A stretch of 42,477 nt of DNA from Sulfuricella denitrificans (GTDB lineage Bacteria; Pseudomonadota; Gammaproteobacteria; Burkholderiales; Sulfuricellaceae), in assembly GCA_002632355.1 (NCBI GenBank), contig NSJJ01000020.1, positions 1-42,477 on the forward strand, read 5' to 3'. The position numbers were made by a program, and so were the translations under genes. Each line of letters starts with the position of its first letter. Position 1 is the stretch's first letter. The notes below the pieces were generated by a model. That model saw only the letters and a list, made by a program, of their open reading frames with translations, had not been told where the DNA came from and did not search any database. Shown in pieces: positions 31,518 through 37,609 of the stretch.

Positions 31518-31939
31518 ATCTCGAAAACTTGAACAATGAATTCTATGAATTGGAGCTTCGATTCGATGTGTTGTTCCTGCTGTCCACGGTGCTGGTTTCA
31601 GATTCCTCCTTGCCAAGCGAACTGGAGGACATGATCTACGACGGGGATATGGATGATTTTTCTTCACTCGGATTGGCACAGGAAGCTGAGGATTGGGATA
31701 AGCAGGAAGTCATCGATTGGCTGATCGAAAACAAACGGTTTGGGTGGCTTTGTAAAGCAGCAACGCCGGTAAGGGATTACCTCGACGCCGATTCATATTC
31801 ATCAAGTTGGAGTTGCTATACAACCAAGTGGCTGTACGCCGACGACTTCGACGAGTTACTGAAACGAGCAAAATCTTGGGTTGCCGCATGCGATGTCAAT
31901 TTCAAGTCTCGGCGATTGAATAAAGAGGTGGCAGCATGA
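31514..31939 (+). CDS. early phage protein, acidic, unknown
   Basis: 141 aa with AAGGAGG upstream and an ATGA overlap. Acidic and W/D/E-rich (SELEDMIYDGDMDDFSSLGL, AEDWDKQEVIDWLIENKRFG). Coupled to the zinc-ribbon gene downstream. The base composition is AT-richer than its neighbours. No family recognised; the acidity would fit a DNA mimic, but nothing else supports that. Confidence 0.58.
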   Translation: MNLENLNNEFYELELRFDVLFLLSTVLVSDSSLPSELEDMIYDGDMDDFSSLGLAQEAEDWDKQEVIDWLIENKRFGWLCKAATPVRDYLDADSYSSSWSCYTTKWLYADDFDELLKRAKSWVAACDVNFKSRRLNKEVAA

Positions 31940-32169
31940 GCCACTACTGCCCCCCTTTCACCCCCAGCGTCATCGACAAGCGCGTTTCTGCCGGGCGTTT
32001 CATATTCACCGAACTGGGCCTTGAAAAACGCTGCTCGACTTGCGGCGAATTCTTCCCGGCTGACACCGAGTTTTTCTTTTCCCAGAAATCCCGGCCGGAA
32101 GGCATTTCGTGCGCCTGCAAGGCCTGCATTGTCGAAGGCAAAATCAAAAGCGGGAGGCGTGCTCAATGA
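31936..32169 (+). CDS. small zinc-ribbon protein (treble-clef type)
   Basis: 77 aa in ATGA overlap with the gene before. RCSTCGEFFPADTEFFFSQK and CACKACIVEG give two C-x2-C pairs about 28 residues apart, the zinc-ribbon layout of small phage proteins with 'C-x-x-C-x-x-x-x-P-x-x-x-x-F/Y'. A paralog occurs at 40899-41132. May bind nucleic acid or act as a regulator. Confidence 0.68.
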   Translation: MSHYCPPFTPSVIDKRVSAGRFIFTELGLEKRCSTCGEFFPADTEFFFSQKSRPEGISCACKACIVEGKIKSGRRAQ

Positions 32170-32702
32170 GCTACATCCAGACCTTCACCGGGCGCCGCTT
32201 CTACCCGGCAGACCCGCGGCCATGTGACGTGGACATTCACGACATCGCCCACTCGCTTTCGCACCTGTGCCGATTCAACGGCCACACCCGCAAGTTCTAT
32301 TCCGTCGCACAGCATTCCGTCCTGGTCTCGGTCATCGTGCCGGAATCGCTGGCGCTGGATGGGCTGATGCACGACGCGGCCGAGGCCTATCTTTCCGACA
32401 TCACCAGCCCGGTCAAACCGCTGCTGGAAGAACTGGCACTGATCGAGTCGAGGATCCACGAATCCATCGCCATCGCCGTGGAGGCGCGTTACATGGTTGC
32501 CATCTCCCGCGTCATTCCGCCGGCAGTGAAGCATGCCGACCTGGTCATGCTGGCCACCGAGCGGCGCGATCTGATGACCCCGACCGCCGACGACTGGCCA
32601 TGCCTGGAAGGCATCACGGCACGCGACGAACAGATCACGGCCTGGGATCCGGAAACGGCGCGGCGCATGTTCCTGGAACGGTTTGAGGAGTTGGCGGGAT
32701 GA
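32166..32702 (+). CDS. HD-domain phosphohydrolase
   Basis: 178 aa from the ATG at 32166 (ATGA overlap). HD superfamily metal-binding residues: H50 in VAQHSVLVS, H69-D70 in GLMHDAAEAYLSDITSP and D125 in KHADLVML. The AQHSV-x-VS and HDAAEAY-x-x-D motifs resemble YfbR-like and phage 5'-nucleotidases, which hydrolyse deoxynucleoside monophosphates. Likely in nucleotide metabolism during replication. Confidence 0.85.
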   Translation: MSYIQTFTGRRFYPADPRPCDVDIHDIAHSLSHLCRFNGHTRKFYSVAQHSVLVSVIVPESLALDGLMHDAAEAYLSDITSPVKPLLEELALIESRIHESIAIAVEARYMVAISRVIPPAVKHADLVMLATERRDLMTPTADDWPCLEGITARDEQITAWDPETARRMFLERFEELAG

Positions 32703-32935
32703 AACTACAGATCAATGACAAAGGCTCATGGAGAAACGTATCTGAATTCCCCCTCGAACACATCGACGAGATCAAGAGCGATTCATCCATATTCTCAACA
32801 ATCGTCAACCAGAAGGCTTCGCTGCGCATCGTTGAGACAGCGCCAAAACAATTGCCGGTCATTCTCTGGGTCGCCAAGGGCCCGGAATTTGTCTGGAAGC
32901 AACATCGGCCCGTAAATGGAGCAATCTCATCATGA
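32699..32935 (+). CDS. early phage protein, unknown
   Basis: 78 aa coupled by ATGA on both sides. Sequence VSEFPLEHIDEIKSDSSIFS then SLRIVETAPKQLPVILWVAK; small mixed alpha/beta, no motif known. Confidence 0.55.
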   Translation: MKLQINDKGSWRNVSEFPLEHIDEIKSDSSIFSTIVNQKASLRIVETAPKQLPVILWVAKGPEFVWKQHRPVNGAISS

Positions 32936-33351
32936 TGTCCCACCCCAACCGATACCCGCACCTGCCGCTTGGCACGATGCTGCCGTTCGCCCAGGACGGA
33001 AAGCTTTACCGGTTCTCGAACCACGTTGTAGCGGCCGGCGACGGGTGGATTTTGATGGTGCCGATGTTCCTGGTGCTGGGCAGCTTGCGCCACCTTTCCG
33101 ACGGCTGCCCGGTGGCGTGGGACGAACTGGACCGGTTGCGCCTGGACGCTCGCCGCGCGGTGCATGCCTTCGACTTCTCCGCAGAGAACTGGAGCCGACT
33201 GGTACTGGGCCTCACCGATCTGGCCACGGACGGGTGGGAGCTGGATTTCATCAAGTTCGGCCATAGCAATGTCTGGCGGTTTGTCCATCCGGCCGGGATT
33301 CGTTTCGCGGCTACAGATGGGGTGGTTTATGGGGAAGAGGTGGCGACATGA
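32932..33351 (+). CDS. early phage protein, unknown
   Basis: 139 aa beginning with two ATGs, in overlap with its neighbours. A middle segment AWDELDRLRLDARRAVHAFD and several Trp residues (DGWILMVPMF, TDGWELDFIKF, NVWRFVHPAG) suggest a compact domain. No family recognised. Confidence 0.58.
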   Translation: MMSHPNRYPHLPLGTMLPFAQDGKLYRFSNHVVAAGDGWILMVPMFLVLGSLRHLSDGCPVAWDELDRLRLDARRAVHAFDFSAENWSRLVLGLTDLATDGWELDFIKFGHSNVWRFVHPAGIRFAATDGVVYGEEVAT

Positions 33352-33518
33352 ATGCAGATAAGTTACTCGCAAGACATCGTAAAGCGGAAGAGAAAGCCAT
33401 GTCCGCACTGTACAAGTCGGCAGACGCAATGCTTGAGCTTTACAGATCAGCAGACGCGGCAATGCTTCCGGGCGTTGGAGGTGCCGTGAACAACGCCTTA
33501 CCCTCTCGAATAGCATGA
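33348..33518 (+). CDS. 56-aa early protein with an internal repeat
   Basis: ATG overlaps the preceding TGA (ATGA), which supports translation although the gene is short. The sequence MNADKLLARHRKAEEKAMSA is followed by the near-repeat ALYKSADAMLELYRSADAAML, two copies of a LY-K/R-SADAML unit that make an amphipathic helix. The end is at 33518. Function unknown. Confidence 0.5.
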   Translation: MNADKLLARHRKAEEKAMSALYKSADAMLELYRSADAAMLPGVGGAVNNALPSRIA

Positions 33519-33573
33519 GGGAATTCGCTGCTTTCCTTGAAATCAGAATTAATTACAGGAAGGCTCAGGAATC

Positions 33574-33831
33574 ATGAGAAAGACTTACGTGGCGTACTGC
33601 CACACCTGTAATGGCTCGACGGCCTGGGCAGTTGCAGACACGGTGCAGGACCAGATTGATGCCGCGCCAGATGTGAAGCGGTGGATCAAGAGAGGGGATC
33701 GTGTCGAGCTGGTTGAACACGAAAACGCCCCTCCACCTGAAATGTGCCGATGTGAAAGGCCGAGGCGACATTCGAAAATCAGCCCTCACGATCCATCGTG
33801 TATGGGTGCATTTCTGAGGGCGAAACCATGA
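33574..33831 (+). CDS. small cysteine-containing early protein, unknown
   Basis: 85 aa, preceded by AGGAAGGCTCAGGAATC. CHTCNGS near the N-terminus and CRCERP later give C-x2-C and C-x-C pairs, possibly zinc-binding. Gene end overlaps the next start (ATGA). Confidence 0.6.
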   Translation: MRKTYVAYCHTCNGSTAWAVADTVQDQIDAAPDVKRWIKRGDRVELVEHENAPPPEMCRCERPRRHSKISPHDPSCMGAFLRAKP

Positions 33832-34346
33832 TTTTATGGCATGAGAAAAGGATGGGCCTCGACGTCTACCAAGTTCCACGCGACCACTTTGAACCCGATG
33901 ATGCTGATACTGGGCTGGGATTCCCTTGCTGCGCTTGCCGCCACAGGCACGGAACTGACAAGGACGAGCCGTGCATCCGGTGCGACTGGAACCTTGGGTC
34001 AAAGACGGATGACGAGCTGACGATTCAGCGGCTCCCGCTTGACCGCCGGGTTGGGCGGCACTTGAAAAAGGAGAGAAATGTGGCACTGCGAAAACTGAAA
34101 CCAATTGAAGAGCGCGATCCGTATGCAGCGGCTGTGCTCGATGCTTTTGATGCGCTCGAAGATTCCTTCCCTGCTGATGCAGATGAGCCGATGACGGTTG
34201 GTTTGGATTGTTGCCCGCACCACGTTCCATACGGCAGCGATTGCGATGAGTGCGACGAAGAAGATGCGGATATAGCAATGAGGCTGACGCCCAAAGTCCA
34301 AATTGAGGGGCTGGCCGACACCCTCGAAAAAGGAGAGAAAGCATGA
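33828..34346 (+). CDS. cysteine-rich early protein, unknown
   Basis: 172 aa from the ATG at 33828, which overlaps the preceding TGA; an upstream ATG at 33798 is less likely. Cys clusters PCCACRHRHG, CIRCDW, LDCCPHH and CDECDEEDADI suggest one or two zinc sites. The middle is helical (EERDPYAAAVLDAFDALEDS). It is the last ordinary early gene before the cassette array. Confidence 0.6.
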   Translation: MILWHEKRMGLDVYQVPRDHFEPDDADTGLGFPCCACRHRHGTDKDEPCIRCDWNLGSKTDDELTIQRLPLDRRVGRHLKKERNVALRKLKPIEERDPYAAAVLDAFDALEDSFPADADEPMTVGLDCCPHHVPYGSDCDECDEEDADIAMRLTPKVQIEGLADTLEKGEKA

Positions 34347-34417
34347 ATACCGAAAAAACTGAAACGAAGCCGCTTATCGGCCAGTCCCGCTCCAATGCAG
34401 CGGTTAGGATTGGATAA
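34343..34417 (+). CDS. very short ORF at the left edge of the cassette array (doubtful)
   Basis: 24 codons from an ATGA overlap with the preceding gene (AGGAGAGAAAGC upstream), ending at 34417. It crosses the GTTAGGA boundary at 34403. It has the ribosome-binding site and overlap of a real gene, but its sequence may be the start of a gene interrupted by the inserted cassettes. Confidence 0.3.
   Translation: MNTEKTETKPLIGQSRSNAAVRIG
34403..34409 (+). other. left boundary of the integron cassette array (R'-like GTTAGGA)
   Basis: GTTAGGA fits the R' core (GTTRRRY-type) where integron integrases cut between G and TT. No complete attC stem is found to its left, as expected if the first cassette went into a secondary G-TT site in a phage gene, or if the site was truncated. 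Confidence 0.5.
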
Positions 34418-34435
34418 ATCAAAAGGAGAAACGGA

Positions 34436-34672
34436 ATGAAACGCAGGAAGAACCCGGAAAAGGAAGTTTCGGAGTGGAACGCAAAAGTCGGTGTTGGTGA
34501 TGCGGTGGAATACCGAGATTTCCCGGAGGATGAACCGAAGAACTTCACGACGCGAACTCCAGCGGAGGTTCTGAGTGGGCACACGGCAGTTGTGTGGCTG
34601 AACGGGAAGAGCGGATGCGTATGCGTGGATGCCTGCCGCAAGGTGGTAGGCTTCCAGCCCCAAGACGAGTGA
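34436..34672 (+). CDS. cassette 1 gene, unknown
   Basis: 78 aa with AAGGAG ahead of the ATG and no promoter visible. Basic N-terminus (KRRKNPEKEVSEWNAK) then a small beta-rich domain (VGVGDAVEYRDFPEDEPK, HTAVVWLNGKSGCVCVDACR). Length, single gene plus downstream attC and isolation are typical of an integron cassette. Confidence 0.6.
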   Translation: MKRRKNPEKEVSEWNAKVGVGDAVEYRDFPEDEPKNFTTRTPAEVLSGHTAVVWLNGKSGCVCVDACRKVVGFQPQDE

Positions 34673-34706
34673 CCAACTGCCAGTTAATGATGAGCGGCAT
34701 GGATAG

Positions 34707-34769
34707 CCCTAACGAGCAAGTTTAGGGGATCGAACGAAGTGAGATTCCCGCTAGAACGTAGGGTTATAC
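34707..34769 (+). repeat. attC-like site 1
   Basis: R''-type CCCTAAC at 34707-34713 and R'-type GTTATAC at 34763-34769. Between them GGGGATC (34724-34731 region) pairs with GATTCCC (34743-34749) with one G-T pair, and GTTTAG pairs with CTAGAAC leaving one extrahelical base. The R' half (GAACGTAGGGTTATACC) matches site 5 at 15 of 17 positions. This is the folded single-strand architecture of attC. Confidence 0.75.
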
Positions 34770-34800
34770 CCGTAGTTACTACGGAGAAAGGATTTTAAGT

Positions 34801-35061
34801 ATGGGAGCAAGATCAGTAGAGCGCAGAGAAGATATGAGCGCAAACGGAACGCTAAAGATTTTCCAGCAGGCAGACGGAGACTTAATTGTGATTTGTGAGA
34901 AGTACGACGAAAACACAAAACGGTTTGAGCGTGGCACCGCAGAATTTTGCGCTCTTGGCGCTGGCGGTGGCAGAAGCCCGAACGTAAGGGATGCGCTACT
35001 TGCTTTGATGGCGGCAATAGAATTGGACAATAAAGAACGGCCAATTGCTGACGGGGTATAA
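34801..35061 (+). CDS. cassette 2 gene, unknown
   Basis: 86 aa from the ATG at 34801 with AAAGGA upstream; an in-frame ATG at 34834 is an alternative. A small beta-rich protein (SANGTLKIFQQADGDLIVIC, RGTAEFCALGAGGGRSPNVR) ending in a helix. The stop TAA lies inside the R'' core of the following attC site, as in many integron cassettes. Confidence 0.6.
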   Translation: MGARSVERREDMSANGTLKIFQQADGDLIVICEKYDENTKRFERGTAEFCALGAGGGRSPNVRDALLALMAAIELDNKERPIADGV

Positions 35062-35102
35062 CGCCGAAGTAAGGGGCTGCGCGACCACCGATAAAGTTAA
35101 GG
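35056..35102 (+). repeat. attC-like site 2 (short, poorly folding)
   Basis: GTATAAC at 35056-35062 and GTTAAGG at 35096-35102 have the spacing order of R'' and R', but the interior gives only a weak stem. The 45 bp from TAACGCC to GTTAAGGAG are repeated almost exactly at 36116-36161, ahead of the paralogous gene there. Either a degenerate attC or part of a duplicated unit. Confidence 0.5.
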
Positions 35103-35112
35103 AGTGATGAAG

Positions 35113-35442
35113 ATGGAACAAGCACAGGACACAAACAACGCCGCTGAAGCGCAGTCCCGCGCAGGCGAAGCCGGAGCGAACTTGACTGACGTGTTAGCAG
35201 CCGTTGGCACGCTGCCCATCGGAACAAGGATTAAATTTCGCAAGAATCTAACCGAACATGCTTGCGGAGACCATCCCGCTTTGCTGTACGCAAGTGAGGG
35301 CGAGACTGGGGAAATAACCAGACATGGAGCGCCAGAAGGATATTGGGTAAAAACCGATAACTGGCCGAACGCATTTGGCGCAGCGCCATGGGAATTCGAC
35401 GTGCTGATTGAGGCTGCTAACGCTGAGGTAACCGGCGCATGA
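35113..35442 (+). CDS. cassette 3 gene, unknown; near-duplicate of the gene at 36170
   Basis: 109 aa from the ATG at 35113 with AGGAG eight bases upstream. The first 110 residues are the same as the 36170 gene except for ten substitutions. Segments: TDVLAAVGTLPIGTRIKFRK, ALLYASEGETGEI, and AFGAAPWEFDVLIEAANAEV, a small domain ending in a WEFDVL strand. No family recognised. Its end runs into the R'' half of attC site 3. Confidence 0.62.
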   Translation: MEQAQDTNNAAEAQSRAGEAGANLTDVLAAVGTLPIGTRIKFRKNLTEHACGDHPALLYASEGETGEITRHGAPEGYWVKTDNWPNAFGAAPWEFDVLIEAANAEVTGA

Positions 35443-35490
35443 CGGCAGCTTTATCGCCGGCAGGCGTCCGCGTTGACCGCCGTGTTATGC
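35426..35490 (+). repeat. attC-like site 3
   Basis: R''-type AGGTAAC (35426-35432) and R'-type GTTATGC (35484-35490), 65 nt. The inside folds into an imperfect stem: GGCGCATGACGGC pairs with GCCGGCAGGCGTC at 10 of 13 positions around a CTTTAT loop. Closely related to site 5 (TAACCGGCG, CTTTATCGC and GGCGTCC are shared). Confidence 0.78.
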
Positions 35491-36164
35491 CTTGCCGGCC
35501 AAAAGCGATTGACCTATTTTGCGGTGCAGGCGGTGCGGGCATGGGACTGCACAGAGCGGGGTTTGACGTGATCGGGGTGGACATCAACAAGCAACCGTAT
35601 TACCCGTTTGAAGTTCGCCAGGGTGACGCACTTGACGCCGACCTAAACGGGTTTGATTTTGTTTGGGCATCCCCACCGTGCCAGGCTTACACGGAAATGC
35701 AGAGGATGCACAAGAACAGCGCGGCGCACAGAGACTTGGTGGCGCCGATGCGGGAAAAGCTACAGGCATGGGGAGGGTTGTGGATCATGGAAAACGTGGC
35801 AGGTAGCCCGCTAAAAGAAAGCCTGATGCTGTGCGGGACGATGTTCGGCCTGCGGATTGCAAAGCACCGGTATTTCGAGGCGAGCTTTGACCTTCCGCTT
35901 TTGATGCCGCCGTGCGACCACCGGGACATTTACGACCCGTGGCACGGCGCAGGCAGGACGGCAGACAAGATGCGAGAGGCGCAGGGGACGCCGTGGATGC
36001 CCAGTTCTGGCGGGGCATCCAGAAAGCGCGGAGTAACCGGCGACACAAACAACGCGATACCGCCAGCGTACTCGGAATTCCTCGGCACGCACGCGCTGGC
36101 TGTGCTTGCGATGCATAACGCCGAAGTAAGGGGCTGCGCGACCACCGAGAAAGTTAAGGAGTGA
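35487..36164 (+). CDS. C5 cytosine-specific DNA methyltransferase (cassette 4)
   Basis: 225 aa from the ATG at 35487; an upstream ATG at 35439 would add 16 attC-encoded residues. Motif I is AIDLFCGAGGAGMGL, motif IV ASPPCQAYTE with the catalytic Cys, motif VI WIMENVAGSP, motif VIII-like IAKHRYFEA and motif X NAIPPAYSEFLG. It methylates cytosine C5 using S-adenosylmethionine. It is short, with only a small variable region for target recognition, like phage solo enzymes. The last 17 codons lie within attC site 4. A companion restriction gene is absent, so it may protect the phage from host restriction. Confidence 0.88.
   Translation: MPCRPKAIDLFCGAGGAGMGLHRAGFDVIGVDINKQPYYPFEVRQGDALDADLNGFDFVWASPPCQAYTEMQRMHKNSAAHRDLVAPMREKLQAWGGLWIMENVAGSPLKESLMLCGTMFGLRIAKHRYFEASFDLPLLMPPCDHRDIYDPWHGAGRTADKMREAQGTPWMPSSGGASRKRGVTGDTNNAIPPAYSEFLGTHALAVLAMHNAEVRGCATTEKVKE
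36113..36159 (+). repeat. attC-like site 4 (copy of site 2)
   Basis: GCATAAC (36113-36119) and GTTAAGG (36153-36159), with the interior identical to site 2 except for one base (GAGAAA for GATAAA). It forms the junction between the methyltransferase cassette and the second copy of the unknown gene. Same weak fold as site 2. Confidence 0.5.
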
Positions 36165-36169
36165 CGAAG

Positions 36170-36550
36170 ATGGAACAAGCACAGGACACAAACAACGCCG
36201 CTGACGCGCAGTCCCGCGCAGGCGAAGCCGGAGCAAACTTGACTGACGTGTTAGCAGCCGTTGGTACGCTACCCATTGGAACAAGGATTAAATTTCGCAA
36301 GACTCTCACCGAACCTGCCTGCGGAGACCATCCGGCTTTGCTGTATGCAAGTGAAGGCGAGACCGGGAAAATCACCGGACATGGAGCTGCGGAGGGGTAT
36401 TGGGTAAAGACCGATACCTGGCCGAACGCATTTGGCGCAGCGCCCTGGGAATTCGACGTGCTGATTGAGGCTGCTAACGTAGAGCTAACCGGCGACCCGC
36501 GGCTTTATCGCGGGGCGTCCAGAGAGCGAAGCGAACGGGGTCGAGCGTAG
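36170..36550 (+). CDS. cassette 5 gene, unknown; near-duplicate of the gene at 35113
   Basis: 126 aa from the ATG at 36170 with AGGAG upstream. It shares its first 109 residues with the 35113 product apart from ten changes. The last 17 residues (PRLYRGASRERSERGRA) are encoded by the attC site and are unlike a folded protein. The homology between the copies begins at TAACGCC and ends at the R'' side of the following attC, so the duplicated unit corresponds to a cassette. Confidence 0.62.
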   Translation: MEQAQDTNNAADAQSRAGEAGANLTDVLAAVGTLPIGTRIKFRKTLTEPACGDHPALLYASEGETGKITGHGAAEGYWVKTDTWPNAFGAAPWEFDVLIEAANVELTGDPRLYRGASRERSERGRA

Positions 36551-36558
36551 GGTTATGC
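36483..36558 (+). repeat. attC-like site 5
   Basis: R''-type AGCTAAC (36483-36489) and R'-type GTTATGC (36552-36558). GGCGACCCGCG pairs with CGCGGGGCGTCC with an extrahelical base around CTTTAT. The R' half resembles site 1 (GAGCGTAGGGTTATGCC). Confidence 0.78.
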
Positions 36559-36580
36559 CTCACAACTTTGGAGAACGACG

Positions 36581-36784
36581 ATGCGAATGATGTTCTGGAT
36601 TGGTGCAAGAGCGACCGGAGACAGCCGGGTGACACTGTTTCGATTTGAGAGCGGACGGTGGGAACACCGCGAGGGATGGAAGATTTCAATCTCGCTGCAC
36701 CCGCGACTGTTCTGCTGGCAAAGGCAATGCAAGCAGCTTCGCGCTACGCTGCTCGGCCTGAACATTCATTGGCGCGCGGCGTGA
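36581..36784 (+). CDS. cassette 6 gene, unknown
   Basis: 67 aa, preceded by TTTGGAGAACGACG. Basic, aromatic-rich (MFWIGARATGDSRVTLFRFE, REGWKISISLHPRLFCWQRQ). No motif or membrane segment identified. The gene stops two bases before the R'' core of the next attC. Confidence 0.55.
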   Translation: MRMMFWIGARATGDSRVTLFRFESGRWEHREGWKISISLHPRLFCWQRQCKQLRATLLGLNIHWRAA

Positions 36785-36785
36785 G

Positions 36786-36848
36786 GCATAACGCACTAGC
36801 TCAGGCGGACGCCGCTTGCGGCGTGTCGCCTGGAGCGATGGGTTAGCC
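36786..36848 (+). repeat. attC-like site 6 (best-preserved)
   Basis: R''-type GCATAAC (36786-36792) and R'-type GTTAGCC (36842-36848). GCTCAGGCGGACGCCGC (36799-36815) pairs with GCGGCGTGTCGCCTGGAGC (36818-36836) with single extrahelical bases and a two-base loop, the textbook attC stem. It resembles the attC sites of class 1 integron aadA cassettes (ACGCCGC-TT-GCGGCG core). Confidence 0.88.
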
Positions 36849-36871
36849 CGATTTTTAACGGAGAAAACGAA

Positions 36872-37225
36872 ATGCCAATACTGCGATTTGAAGGCTATAG
36901 CGATGACACCTTTGGCGAGATTGAGCACACCAAAGACGACTACGACAACTGTGCCAGCGGTGAGCCAATTGAATATCTCGTTGCGCACAGGGAAAGCGGC
37001 ATGGGCGTAGTTGTGACTGGGCAGCACTGCCCCGGTAAAAGCGGAAGCTGGATGATTGGGGTGGCGAACTGGGACCCGGATTTTGCCGACACTGACTTTC
37101 CACGCTGGCCGATGCGTATTGAGGCGCAGGACTACCGCAACGGCTTCCAGCCTTCGCTGGTGATCGAAGCGCCGGATGGTGTAACCGTTACGTGCTTGCA
37201 ACGGATCGGGCATGACGAGGGCTAA
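36872..37225 (+). CDS. cassette 7 gene, unknown
   Basis: 117 aa, preceded by ACGGAGAAAACGAA. Acidic N-terminus (DTFGEIEHTKDDYDNCASGE), then VVVTGQHCPGKSGSWMIGVA with strand-rich segments. The stop TAA is part of GGCTAAC, the R'' core of the next site. No domain recognised. Confidence 0.6.
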   Translation: MPILRFEGYSDDTFGEIEHTKDDYDNCASGEPIEYLVAHRESGMGVVVTGQHCPGKSGSWMIGVANWDPDFADTDFPRWPMRIEAQDYRNGFQPSLVIEAPDGVTVTCLQRIGHDEG

Positions 37226-37240
37226 CAAATATTAGCCGGA
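37220..37240 (+). repeat. half attC site at the right end of the array
   Basis: GGCTAAC at 37220-37226 is a good R'' core containing the cassette 7 stop, but no R' partner or L-type stem follows; GGCTAA and TTAGCC make only a short hairpin before ordinary phage sequence resumes. The last attC seems to be truncated. Confidence 0.5.
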
Positions 37241-37251
37241 GCGTGCAAGGT

Positions 37252-37557
37252 ATGGCATTCAGAAAAACCAGGCGGAGCAAGGAGGTGTTGGCCAACATGC
37301 GCAGCGCGCGGGACGCCAACAGGATGGATTCGCCTGCGCCTGAATACCCTCCGGAACTGCCAGAGCTTCGCCGCCGCATCATTATTCAGGATTTCGATTT
37401 CGGCGAGCGCATCCACACGCTCGATCTGTACCGCACCAACCGGGTGGACTGTTACCGCGTGGTTGCTGACGGAGTTCCGTGGAAGAAGCGCATGGGATGG
37501 TCTCGCATCCTTGCCGGGCTGAGGAAGTCCATGCCGAGGGTTTCAGCCGCAGATTGA
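37252..37557 (+). CDS. small basic phage protein upstream of the primase, unknown
   Basis: 101 aa from the ATG at 37252 (weak AAGG upstream). Basic, with segments KEVLANMRSARDANRMDSPA, ELRRRIIIQDFDFGERIHTL and VPWKKRMGWSRILAGLRKSM. Similar basic proteins sit beside replication genes in phages. No family assigned. Confidence 0.6.
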   Translation: MAFRKTRRSKEVLANMRSARDANRMDSPAPEYPPELPELRRRIIIQDFDFGERIHTLDLYRTNRVDCYRVVADGVPWKKRMGWSRILAGLRKSMPRVSAAD

Positions 37558-37609
37558 TTTTTCATTAACCACCAAGCCGCCGCAGAGCGGCATTCAAGCA
37601 GGTTCGCAA

